A stretch of DNA of 64,000 nt from Kappaphycus alvarezii (lineage: Eukaryota; Rhodophyta; Florideophyceae; Gigartinales; Solieriaceae), in NCBI GenBank assembly GCA_002205965.3, contig NADL03000183.1:1-64000 (forward strand). Direction: 5' to 3'. The notes under the pieces are model-generated. The model was not told where the DNA came from, made no database searches, and saw only the letters and a list, made by a program, of their open reading frames with translations. Of the stretch, positions 34,915 through 45,559 are shown in pieces (the first letter of the stretch is position 1; each line of letters opens with the position of its first letter). Position numbers and translations under genes: made by a program.

Positions 34915-37900
34915 GCAGTATTGGAGTGAATTTTTGACAGTTGTCGCAGCTTTTCACGAAATTATAGACATCCTTATGGATACGGGCCACCAGAATCTCT
35001 CAGTTACGAATTTTTTGGTTGTTTCGAGATCCCAATGCCCTAGCTCATCATGGAAGATCATCTTTCTTTCAAAGGGGCCACTAGTCGGGACCGGCTTTAG
35101 TGTGAAAGAGTTTCCCAATCCACAATGTTAAAAGCCTTTTGATTCCTACGTACCCAATTTCTGTGTTCAAGATCAACTTTTCTCATTTCTAGTCCATCGA
35201 AGAATTTGGTCAGTCCGTGAATATTAGCTTCGTACTCGTTATCGTTCGGCAACTGCAACTCGGCGACTCCGACGATGTCCTCCGAAGCTTTTCATTTGGA
35301 ATCAGTGCGTCCTCAAGCGGGATAGGTAATCGGCAGGCTGATTATTGCGTCCGGGTCTATACTCAATTTCAAACCGATATTCTGCGAAAATGTCGAGCCA
35401 TCGGAAAGCAGTGATGTACATCCTTCTTTTGGAATACTGTCTTAAGTGACTGGTGATCAGTTATCAAGACTAATTTCTCGAGTGATAAAAGGTATACGAG
35501 AAACTTTTTCAGCGCAAAGACGACAGCTAGCGCTTTCTTTCTCGCAGACTGAGTATCTCTTTTTCGCATCATTCAGAGTTCGGCTTGCAAATTGAACAGA
35601 GTTTAGTCTTCCGTTTTCATCTTTTGGGACAACGGCACCCAAACCGTTCTGAGGCATCTGTCTCCACAACGAATGTCTCTTGAAATCTGGGTACATGAGA
35701 ATGGGGGGTAGCTTATCTTTAAGCTCCTTAAATGCAGTTTCCATTTCCTTGTTCCAGTTTATTCCATTCTTCGTAGTGCTGGCATGTAACGGTGCTTGCA
35801 GTCTTGGCGAAATCTTTGATAAATCTTCTGTAATATGAGGCCAGTCCTAAGAAGCTTCGGACCTCCGTCTTTGAAGCGGGCCTTGGGAACTTTATTTTTT
35901 CGTCTTCTCTGATCCACTCTAATTCCCTCTTGGTCGACGATATGACCCGAGTAATTGGATAGAAGTTTTCGCAAAGAAGCATTTGCTCAACTTAATTTTC
36001 AAGCTATTCTCCGATATCCTCTCCACAACTGTCTTGACGTGCGAGATGTGCTGAATAATTTTCTGAGAATATGACGACATCATTGATATAGACTTTTCCG
36101 AATGGAAGTCCTTTCAAAACCTCGTTCATCATTCTTTGGAATGTAGCTGGTGGCATTCATGAGACCAAAAGGCATCACTTCGAACCTGAAAGTACCGGCT
36201 TTGCTGGTAAAGGTTGTTATTCCTTACATCTTTCATCCAATGGAATCTGCCAATAACCAGTGTAGAGGTCAATTGAGGTGAAATATCTCCCGTCCTTCAG
36301 GTCCTCGAGGATCTCCTCCATGTTCGGAATCGGAAATCGATCGGGTATCATTCTCTGGTTCAGTTGTCGGTAATCGACGCAAAAGCGCAGCTTTCCATCC
36401 TTCTTTGGTGCGACACAACTGGAAACGACCATGGGATGAAACTGGTCGAATAATATCATTTTCAGCATACTTGTAAGATTTTAGATAATTGGTCATATTT
36501 TGGCGGTTGACGTCTAGGCTTGTGGTAAATCGGTTGAGTGTCGGTAAGTTCGAACGAGTGAGTAACCGGTACACTTGCTTGTCTTAAATCTGAAACGCTC
36601 CATGCAATTACTTCGGAAGATGTTAAATGTCGGATATTTTCAGTGAGGCTGGCGCGGGAAGGTGCTGCACTTTTCCTTGGATTTCTGCCATTTGGCGCCC
36701 TTTTTCTTTGATCCTCAACCTCAATATTTGAAGGACCTCTTCCGTCGTGCTCACATCTTCATATATGAATTCGACGTATTCTTATTTTCTTTGCAAAGGT
36801 GATCTTCTTTCATGCTCCGAATTCTGTCCTTTGATTCGATATCATCGCAAAGAGAAACACATTCAGATTTCAAACCTATCCTAGAATTACAGTCGTCATC
36901 TGTTTCAAACCAAGAATCATAATCGTCCCATGCCAGGTTCATTATCCCCCGAGGGTACTCTTTTCCACTTCCGAAAGTGTTAGTTGGTTCCGAATCTTCG
37001 CTGTCATAGCTAGAAGTGATATCTTCACTGTCCGTTCTTTTAAATCTTCAGGATGCGTGATTTTGTCGAAATCCAGGGGCATCTTCACGGTTCTGCCGTC
37101 AATATTAACTGAAACCATTTGGTTGCTCAAGTCAATGCATGTCCCTAGTCTTTCCATGGTGGGCAGCCATGATTGCATCGAAAGGGAGATCCGGCATGAC
37201 AAGAAAGTCTACATCAACTTTAGATTCCCAAAGAACACGGAAACCTTGTCAACAGTGCCCATGCATTTTGAGACAGTTCCATCCGCTACAGTTATTTTTC
37301 GAGTCTTTGGAGAATTTGGAGACCTAGATCTGTCACCAAAGTTTCTGAAATGAGGTTTGGAACAGCACCAGAATCGAAGAGAGCTTGGGTTTTTCATACC
37401 CGATACTTTGACTGGTACCAGCTTAAGACGTCTTAGTGCTGTCGAGGCCGATTGAAGAAACAGTTTCTTACCCTTAGCGAACTTATTAGACCTGATAATT
37501 TTTTTGAGTTCTTTTCTCGCATCGTCTGCGTCGCCCCTCAAAAGTTGACCACTTAACTTTCTTACTCTTTTTCGTCTTCTTGGCCGGAGTGACTCCCACT
37601 CCTGGAACAACTTGATCAGACCTCTTGGTTCGAGGAGGTACAGGTGCTGGGATATGCTCCAGTATTCCATACTCTAGCCTAGGTTTCTTCGATAAAATGT
37701 TCCCTTCCGATCCCTTTTTGTCACATTGACTTGACTAATCTCTTCAGCGATGGATACGTTACCGGCATTCGCCAACCTTTGATCCCTTCTATTTTGTAAG
37801 ATTTTCACCTCTGGTCCTGACTCACTCCTTGCTTCCGATAAATTTGCTCTTCTGTTGTCTTTAGACCAGCAGTTACTTTCATGATGCCCATATCGACCGC

Positions 37901-39520
37901 ACTTTCCACAACGAGTGTTTCTATGTGGATTATCAGGACACCTGTTTGCAAAGTGTCCAGACTTGTGACAGTAAGAACAGAGTTCTGCGGCCTTAGGCCC
38001 CACAGACTGGTTCTTCTTAATGGTAAGGGTAAGGCTTCCAACTGCGAGGTTATCATGTCAAGTCGATTATCGAATCGGGTTTCCAACCTTTCTCCAAGTT
38101 TTTGACATCGCTCCTGACAGATTCTAATGCCTGCACTAGTAGCCGGCCTTTGATAATTCTTTTCAGGATGTACGATAGACATAGATGTGCAGGTTTCCCT
38201 CGGTACCTCACTCAGTGACTGAAACGTCTCCGAATTTTTGACAAATTCTACTATGGTACCCTTCAGTTCATCAAAAGTGTGAGGGCCTTGATGAGGAGGA
38301 AATCGGAGAGCCGCTTATCCCCCATAGCCGCCTTAAGCAGCATTCCGTACTTGGCTTGGGCGTTGAACCAGCCTTTTCATAAAGATCACACAAGTACACC
38401 AATGAGCTTAACAAATCGTCGAAGTTGAGCCGGGCCTCTTGGCGGTACGAATCATCTCATCTGGTTCTACCTCCTTAGCATACTCTTTCACAAGCCACTC
38501 ACATACTCACCGAAGTTACGCCCATTCCCGTTAAGGGACCACCCGTCGATAAACTTGGACTTATATTTTGCTTTGCGTCACCATGAAGATAGGCGAAGAT
38601 ACTTGCGGCCTTCTCTTCATCGCCCTTCTCTCGCATCACAACGTTGACATATGTGTAAAGAAACTCCTCAACGTCTTCAGTCTTGCCCCCTGTGAACGTT
38701 ATACGAGCAGCGTTGAGATCCATGATACAGAAAAGAAATCCCCCCGAGTGTCCTTACTACTGCTCAACTCGAATACCTCGGGTGCAACTCCCTCCACAAA
38801 GAGTACAAATGATAGGGGTAAATCGGCGGGGAAGAGATCCTCAGAACCAATTACCCTGAGAAGAGGTGTTGCGAGAGACAAAGTGCTACCGTGGTTTTGT
38901 TGAACGAACAAAAGGGAGTGTATATAGAAGAGAGTTTGAGGAAGCTACAAGCAATATAAAAGGGCAGAGTCTACCACCGACGCTCTGCGAACAGCTTAGG
39001 AAAAAGTTTTCTTGGGTCTGAAGTTGACTCTCAACTTCCTACTACTCGGACTTGGCTTGAAGTTGTCTGCCAACTTGCTTCACCTCACTAAAGGAAGCAG
39101 TTTACTCGGCTTATATAGACTTTTGGCCACCCTAAAAGTCTCAAACAAACATACAAATAACATAAAAATGTATTCACGGTAATCATGTGAACCAGAGAGA
39201 CTATTAGGAGATATTTCCGCAAGGTAAATATCTAGGTCCATACCCATGCCAGCCACCCATCGGCCAGGGGTGGAATTGATGCGGCCATTATATAGACCTT
39301 TCAGAGTCACTCGTAGTATCACCCACAACCTGGAACTGTACTGACATCTACTATGACAGCGTGTCCTAAAATGAAAAATCAACCGATGAATTTGCCACAC
39401 TCACCCAAATTAAAAATATCTTGCAAATTCAAAAAGTGTAAAAATATCTTTTCAATTCCGATACTGTATACAATCATGGTCCTCATCTAGATTTTTTCGT
39501 GTGCGAATTTGCGCACATCA
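34915..39520 (-). mobile_element. Ty3/gypsy-type element, copy D, truncated
   Basis: Minus-strand member of the B/C family. From right to left: LTR 38,820-39,520, Gag start at 38,723, knuckles near 37,920-37,990, protease, RT and RNase H, and the beginning of integrase, ending near 34,915. The rest of integrase, the third ORF and the 3' LTR are absent. It is the most worn of the long copies, with well over twenty interruptions. Confidence 0.92.
38820..39520 (-). repeat. 5' LTR of copy D
   Basis: About 701 bases ending GCGCACATCA on the + strand. It abuts a dispersed host repeat at 39,526. Confidence 0.92.
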
Positions 39521-39525
39521 ATATG

Positions 39526-39612
39526 CTTGGCCGTTATACGGTATCTTCGCTCCGGTACAAATTTACTGACCACAGTAAATAAACCGCCCTTTCTCTCATA
39601 GGGGAAAATGGG
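39526..39612 (-). repeat. Dispersed ~95-bp repeat, copy 2
   Basis: On the minus strand it carries AGGGCGGTTTATTTACTGTGG-like, CAGTAAATTTGTACCGGAGC and CCGTATAACGGCCAAGC, matching 21,490-21,585. A motif copy (GGGGAAAATGGGGGTCAG) follows at 39,601-39,640. Confidence 0.55.
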
Positions 39613-39930
39613 GGTCAGTTTACTTTGTTATTTGAAATTTGAACACGGCATTTATAAATATGGAGCACTTTTCGCTCATTTCCTGAAGAAACTACAAACA
39701 CAATGACGGGGAAGAGCAAGGTACCGTACATTACGTGATCATAATTTGGCCTGTTCTCCCCTTAACTATTGCCGCGCCCCCGATTCTGGAACAATGCACA
39801 CACGGGCAACACAGGACCAGGCCCGACATACAACCCTAGGCCTTCCTCAACGAAATCGTGGTGAACCCCTTGGCCCCTCGTACAGAAGGAAGAGAGGGTT
39901 CAGCCTGCTTATATCCCTGAATGCAGCAAA
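39613..39930. other. Host island sequence without clear gene
   Basis: Includes a motif copy at its left end and otherwise nothing I can name. Confidence 0.35.
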
Positions 39931-40200
39931 AGCGGCTAAATGCAGGAGATACCAGCCATTCCTGACCTCATTCGCATGATCGCGACTTGGCCCGGTGCCT
40001 GTCTCCATCTTTGGAGGTTGGTACCCGGATGACATGCTGTGGTCACGGAAATTTCTGGGAACATCGCTGTGCGAACGATGGAGACTTTTGGAGGGTACGG
40101 TCCGTCTTTATGGAAAGGCACGCGCAACAGCTCTATGATGGAATGCGCATGCCTTTTAGCTGGCTTCCCGGCAGTTTTCGAAGCCAGTAGGACGGAGAAA
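39931..40200 (+). pseudogene. LINE 3'-end fragment
   Basis: Translates in part to the tail seen at the end of many non-LTR retrotransposon ORFs: PVSIFGGWYPDD, corresponding to PISTLGGWHPDA in the better copy at 50,560-50,870. The upstream AAKAAKCRRYQPFL corresponds to NAERNAKQRRYQSF. It is frameshifted after the GGW motif and is a 5'-truncated relic. Confidence 0.6.
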
Positions 40201-41400
40201 TTGCAGTAGCACACGCCAATTGTACGTGTATACTGTAGTATACTGTGCTGTAGTACCATTCCTCTGAAACAGTAAAACATCAAAACATTTTTCTCCTATT
40301 GAAAGGAAGGGAGAATTGGGTGTTTCAAGTACTTGAAAAGGCTATGTTCCGAAATACGCCGATAAGGCGCTAGTCGGCATGGGGAGAGGTGTGGATGCTA
40401 TAATCCAGAATTCTGTAATAAAATTTCAAGTGTACAGTAATGTCCAAGGATAGGATTCAATTCACAATGAAATTTCTCAAGATTTCAAGTAATAAATACT
40501 GTAAAGCCTCCAAATTAAATTTAGAAACACGAGTAAATCATCATCAGTGGAGCTACTGTACAGTAGTACTGTACATCATTTGACACATTTGAGGAGTGCT
40601 GGCTGCTGATATTGTATCTTTCAAATACTGTAAAGCACCTAAATCCTTCCCCCGTTTTACGCATCAAACAACATTAAGGCCATACTAAACTATCTCCAAA
40701 GCTCTTCATCTTTTTCATATACACTTCTTTTCAGAGGGGAATGTTTGGGTGCTTTACTGAAGAAAGATGCACTGGCTGTTTTCCAGAAATATGGTGGTGG
40801 TGGTGGTAAATCTTTATTGGTTGTACAATGTCGCACAGAAGCGTGCGGAGGGTATTCATAAATTAACGACGGATGCGGGCGGCGGGTAGAAACCTGTCGC
40901 GCCTGCATTATTTGGAGACCGGAGACCTCTTTCCTGTTGCGATGCGTACAACGTGATGATAACTGGATCGGTTGCCGAATTATCCAAGTCTTTGGACACA
41001 GACTACTGGGGTCTTTGGTACAGTATCAGCTAACTGTTCTAGTTTTATTAGTCTCCCGCCCTCCAAATATCTGGTTTTTTGTTGAATATCTGGAAGGAGC
41101 AGAATAGCGAATTCTTTTTTTAAAGGGGGAAATGGCATTTAATTGTGAACGGTGAATGGTAGATGGGGTTAAGTTAGAGATAATTGATTTGGTTTACTGC
41201 AAGTTCTGCGAAGGTTGGCAGTTTTCTTCCAAATACGTGGCCAATTACTATTATCTCTACATTGTTCCTAAATGATGACCGATAATCGTAATGAGGCAAT
41301 GATGAAATCATCCTCTTTCTTTTCAGTACTTAATGTTCCTGCGCAGATTTTGAAGTATCATCTTTCGCTATGTAATTAAGCTTGAAAGAGCTCGTTCGCA
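40201..41400. other. Upstream region of the secreted-protein gene, motif-rich
   Basis: Holds at least four copies of the recurrent ~35-base motif: 40,305-40,340 (+), 40,490-40,522 (-), 40,618-40,660 (-) and 40,736-40,770 (+). A perfect 14-base palindrome CTACTGTACAGTAG is near 40,553-40,566, and a (TGG)5 run near 40,790-40,806. The promoter of the next gene should be in the last few hundred bases, but no strong TATA box is seen. Confidence 0.5.
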
Positions 41401-41955
41401 ATGAATTTTCTCATCCTGCTCTCATCCTTATCCCTCTTGCTATCATTGTCATCGCTAGTGCTGGCTGGAGGGATCGGCGCATATATTAATCCATGTGTTT
41501 ACTATGGTACGACTCCCACCACAGCAAAGGGCATGTCCCCAATCACATTCAGTTTCAAAAATGGACATCATCATGGCATGAACACTTATGACCTGAACCA
41601 AGTCTTCGACGTTAGTCACGTAGGAATTACTTGTGGACAACCTGTGTACATCGAGTCGTGCTTTACCGGATGCAAAAACGCCTGGTGGTGGCAAGATTCT
41701 TTGTGGGACCTAGCGTTCACGACGACAGGTCCCAACGGGGAAAAGAACTCTCTCAGTGGTTCCGTGCAAACTCAATTCGTGGACGGCTTCTTTAGTAATG
41801 AGATAAAAACGCGCTCTTCAACCCCCAAAGTTGCCATATGCCTCACCGCCGAGGCTTTGTGCGATACTACAAAGGTCAACTACCATGAACAACCAGTCGT
41901 GAACATTATTTTCCAACCCCTCATTCCTCAAGGAGTATGGCACGAAGAGCTCTAA
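41401..41955 (+). CDS. Small secreted cysteine-containing protein
   Basis: 184 codons, intact, no intron needed. The first ~22 residues form a clear signal peptide (MNFLILLSSLSLLLSLSSLV, then LAGG), so the product should enter the secretory pathway. The mature part has six Cys (about residues 32, 78, 87, 91, 147 and 154), consistent with disulphide bonds, plus a His-rich GHHHGMN and a Trp cluster (NAWWWQDSLWD). No transmembrane helix after the signal and no family I recognise. The start was chosen because the signal peptide begins right at this Met. It is the best-supported intact host gene in the window. A secreted or surface role is inference. It lies among dispersed repeats and alone; no neighbour is obviously co-regulated. 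Confidence 0.75.
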   Translation: MNFLILLSSLSLLLSLSSLVLAGGIGAYINPCVYYGTTPTTAKGMSPITFSFKNGHHHGMNTYDLNQVFDVSHVGITCGQPVYIESCFTGCKNAWWWQDSLWDLAFTTTGPNGEKNSLSGSVQTQFVDGFFSNEIKTRSSTPKVAICLTAEALCDTTKVNYHEQPVVNIIFQPLIPQGVWHEEL

Positions 41956-41998
41956 GTAGAAAACCTTTCTGTTGATGTGATGAATTCTAAAATTCTAA

Positions 41999-42241
41999 AT
42001 GCCTTGTACATACGACCGATCAGTATTCCTTCACATACTTGGAGAACAGCCTTTGCATCCCTTGACGGGGGATGATACTATCCTCTCCTATTTTCACCAA
42101 CAATGTAATGAGACTCTAGGTTCCCTCTTTTCGACCACCTTCTTACGTGCGTGTGGAAATCTTTACGAGTATGAACCAAACCACTCAGACGTGCAGAAGG
42201 GGAAAGATTTGTGTGCTTCACTATTTGAAATATATCAGTAG
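41999..42241 (+). CDS. Short hypothetical frame after the secreted-protein gene
   Basis: 80 codons beginning MPCTYDRSVFLHILGEQ, with four Cys. Its last codons overlap a copy of the recurrent ~35-base motif (42,199-42,238), which suggests the end at least is not a constrained protein. It may simply be 3' UTR of the gene at 41,401. No family recognised. Confidence 0.25.
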   Translation: MPCTYDRSVFLHILGEQPLHPLTGDDTILSYFHQQCNETLGSLFSTTFLRACGNLYEYEPNHSDVQKGKDLCASLFEIYQ

Positions 42242-42628
42242 GCTGGTATCCTTTGGATGTGTGAAACAGTGATAACAGAGAAAGTGAACGACCGAACTAA
42301 ATGTGAAATAGAATGCACAAGCTCTGTCGTTAAGAGAGCAGTTACACGCGACAAGAGTGCGTAAAGGCAGAGAAAGGTGGGTGATGAAGGATTGGATAAA
42401 GGGAAAAGGAAATGGGATAAAGGTAGATAACAATGGACTTGGGAGTAAATCTATAGGAGTTCCTCAGTTCTCAGTTCACTTTTTCCCAAACTCAGGAAAA
42501 GAAAACTTCTCTCCCCTCCACTACCTACCTCCCCTGGAGGCGCTGATTTATTCTCTTATATAGTGAAAAGGTAACTACACGCAAATCAAGTAATAACTAA
42601 ATAATGTATATCATTATAACAACCCAAC
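42242..42628. other. Gene-free spacer
   Basis: A purine-rich stretch near 42,365-42,430, nothing else recognised. Confidence 0.4.
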
Positions 42629-42902
42629 CTACTGATTAAGTACTTGCTTTTTCCGGCTCGTTTTGATACGTTTGTACGGCCACTTAGTGCGCGACGGACT
42701 TGCACGACTTACACATTTGAAGCAACGGCGGCATCGGTGATCCTTTGTACACGCATCCACTTGAACACTGCTTCCATCCTTGGATTTATCGAAATAAACC
42801 AATGCCCCAGCCAGATATTCCTCTGGTGACTCCGGCATCGGTTGTAGAATTAAAATCCTCGTCACTGCTTGCCTCTTCTGCCTCCAGATCGATAAAGGGC
42901 AT
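42629..42902 (-). pseudogene. Small acidic/basic Cys-rich protein gene, frame change inside
   Basis: Read right to left, an acidic frame from the ATG at 42,902 (MPFIDLEAEEASSDEDF) is followed after about 25 codons by a different frame. That frame holds EEYLAGALVYFDKSKDGS, then a Cys cluster (CTKDHRCRRCFKC) and a basic tail (TKWPYKRIKTSRKKQ). The C-x5-C-x2-C-x2-C spacing could bind a metal ion. The two frames look like parts of one small nuclear-type protein, separated by a one-base shift near 42,830 or by a very short intron. No family recognised. Confidence 0.4.
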
Positions 42903-43480
42903 GTAAGCTGGCTGCACACAGCGAGATTTTTTGATGGGTGATATTGGGGTATGAAAGGGGGAGGGCGATGGAGCTTATAATCGGGTATGATTTTGAGCAT
43001 GACGGGTAGAATAGGTCGCGATAAGGTGGAAGATGAGGGATGAGAGGGTGATGGAAGGGGAGTAATGAGGTGTTGATGCGATTCCGTTATGCAAATGACG
43101 GTTTAAATGCACAAACGAGACTAGCTTGTACGACATCTTGAGCTTCCTGAACATCCGACGGTGATTCCACATGACAATTAGGCGTTGTAAGCGGTATCAC
43201 GATGATCTGAAAAGATTCCGTGCGGATAAGGAGCGTGACGGCTGAAATAAAGCAACGCATAACAACTTATAAGCATCTAATCAGCGAAAATGTTGACAAA
43301 TGCACGCATTTGTCAAGGCATTGTGCCAAAAAAGAAAAAAACTTAAAAATGTAAGAACAGCAGGGCGGAAATTGTAAAAAACACACATATAAATTAAATA
43401 TAGTGATACGATGCGCAAAAACGCTGACGGTTCTATCAGGACTGTCGCGCCCGCGACAAACAGTGCGCAATAAATTGGAA
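42903..43480. other. Spacer with no clear gene
   Basis: Possible 5' flank of the minus-strand small gene. No other signal seen. Confidence 0.35.
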
Positions 43481-43690
43481 GTGGGGGCGACACCCGAAAA
43501 AGCCATCTCAAGGCTTTCCATCAAGCAGGCCGCATTGGGCATGACAGCGGCTGCGGCGTGCCTTTTCATTAAAACCCCCAAACCTTTCCATAAGTCTCCA
43601 TTGCCCTCACAGCAACGTTCTTCCCGACGTCATATAGCACTGTCCATGCGTCCAGGTGCCAACCTCTCGGGTGCCAACCTCTGAGAGTGG
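43481..43690 (-). pseudogene. LINE 3'-end fragment, minus strand
   Basis: On the minus strand it gives a WHPDAW-like phrase just left of 43,690, then a frame GVLMKRHAAAAVMPNAACLM. This matches GGLMQRHATAAVMSNAACLM in the tail at 50,560-50,870. It is a 5'-truncated relic. Confidence 0.6.
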
Positions 43691-43711
43691 AAACTAGTGG
43701 AAACTGTCTAC

Positions 43712-44342
43712 AGGGAGTGACTTGCAAAAATCTTATTTATGGGGCGATTGTTTCCAAAGGAAAACACTAGAAACGTAGACTTATCTCGAGTTAAGTGCAT
43801 TATGAGCAAACGTTTTGCGTACCTGGCAACTCTTTGACCCTCCCTACGGCACCTTTGAGTTGGAAAAATGCCGAGATGTTCTCAGCTGACGCCTAGCAAA
43901 CTATCAGAGGCCTCGGTATCTTGTACTGCTCGGCACTCTCTACAATCTATCGCGAAACAGCTTGGAAGGTCTTGAAATGTTATCAGAGCATACCTTCAAG
44001 ATCCCGAGAGATATGGAAATCACAACAAACCCGTGAATCGCCGCAAAATGTCCGTTCGCGATGAAAAAGGCAGGCTAGAACTGCTTGCAACTCTTGAAAA
44101 GCGCCCATAATGTTACGAGATGAGCTGCAGCTCCCAAATTCTGTCTCTCGGACTATACCAGCCACTAAACCGTTCAGGGACTGCTTCGGTCTATGCATGA
44201 GCGTTCTTTAGATGTGATTGAGAAGCATGGAGGCTGTATTGGCTACTAGAAATGATTTGGAGGCCCTTGATATGTTGGTAAAGGTAGGGTGTCCTATGGC
44301 AACAATCACCCCATAAATAAGGTTTTTGCAAGTCACTCCCCT
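43712..44342. mobile_element. MITE-like element with ~43-55-bp terminal inverted repeats
   Basis: The left end AGGGAGTGACTTGCAAAAAT (43,712 on) and the right end (44,300-44,342) are inverted copies that differ at few positions: CTTATTTATGGGGCGATTGT against CTTATTTATGGGGTGATTGT on the other strand. Similarity continues more weakly into CCAAAGGA/CCATAGGA. The ~540-base interior has no transposase frame. A second, partial copy of the right end lies at 44,461-44,487 (GTGTCCTATGGTATCAGTCG). No target-site duplication was clear. Confidence 0.65.
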
Positions 44343-44823
44343 TGCAAAAAAAAATTATTTAAAAATGTCCTGTTTCTACCGTTTTGGAGCTTGAAAAGAC
44401 GATCAGGCAGATTAGTTTTTAATTTTGATGGACGGTTGTGGAGAAATTGATCAAAGGGGGAGTGTCCTATGGTATCAGTCGCCACTGTATAAGAAGAGTA
44501 ATTACCATACTGTTTACATCTTTAAGCAACACGTACGACTATCCGTTGGGTTTGGTCGCACCTGCAGACAGTTACTAATTGTTTAAACAGGGATAGTCAC
44601 GGATTTGCCTGTACAGGGTCTGTACTTCACCTTCATGGTGCTTGCATGGGAGCACAGGATCAACCGACATGACCGCCAGTTGAAACTTCCCGCAAAAGAC
44701 CTGGAAAGAGCAGCTCTTCATCCTGTAGTAGAGCCACGCCACGATCTTCACCGCACGGGAACCGACATCCAAGCCATGGGAAGCAGCGGAGGGCCTCCTT
44801 TTTGATGCAAACTATGTTAGTCC
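44343..44823. other. Spacer before copy G
   Basis: Contains the partial inverted-repeat end at 44,461-44,487. A minus-strand frame at 44,575-44,772 (VKIVAWLYYRMKSCSFQVF) is weakly protein-like but unrecognised. The last four bases, GTCC, form the left target duplication of copy G. Confidence 0.35.
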
Positions 44824-45139
44824 TGTAACAATCAAATAGTTTATGGATTGTTCTACAAGGTCCTGGATCATTCTGGACATTTGCCAGCAATGAAATTAGC
44901 GTGGCAAATACGATTTTAGATTTTTATTGCGTGTAGTTTTTATGTTGCATTGCTGTAACGCGTCTCTTTGATATGTGTGATTTTACATCCATTTAAGGGG
45001 TACAAACTACTATATAAGAGGTCGCAGATGCCGAGTAGCGGCATTAGCCACCATCAAACATTTTCAACTTCGATCAAAGTCAACATTTGAGTTTATTTTA
45101 ACTGTCTTCCTTTGCCCCAACTACTCTCTCGTTTCACTG
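44824..45139 (+). repeat. 5' LTR of copy G
   Basis: About 316 bases with TATA-like CTATATAAGAGG near 45,010. TGGTAGCATCGCC overlaps and follows the end and could pair with a tRNA 3' end as primer site. Confidence 0.88.
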
Positions 45140-45559
45140 GTAGCATCGCCTAGTTGGCCGAAGGGAGTCGGTTGATACCACGACTGTGGGCTTGAGTGCC
45201 TCTCGTTGGTAAGCATAACCTGTGGGCTGGAGTGCCAGGTGAATGCTAGTAGTCTAGTTCTGCAGGGAGAACTAGATAGGCTGGAAGGTATCTTCAAAAT
45301 CTTAGCCTACTTTGATTGTGTTTGTTCTGCGCCGAGTCGCCTACGTATTCTCAAATAATCCTCTCGACTATTGGCTGCCATCTACGTCGACCGACTGGGA
45401 CAAGGATTCGAGTAACGCGATTTAGGTTTGATCAGGTAGGAGCATACTCATCGAGTATTGTGGAAAGAACTTAGGTTCTGTGATTGAGAAGTACCTTTTG
45501 GTCGGCTCGAGATCTTTTCTTACAGGGTAAGAACACCGAAGGGTCTTTATCAAAAGACT

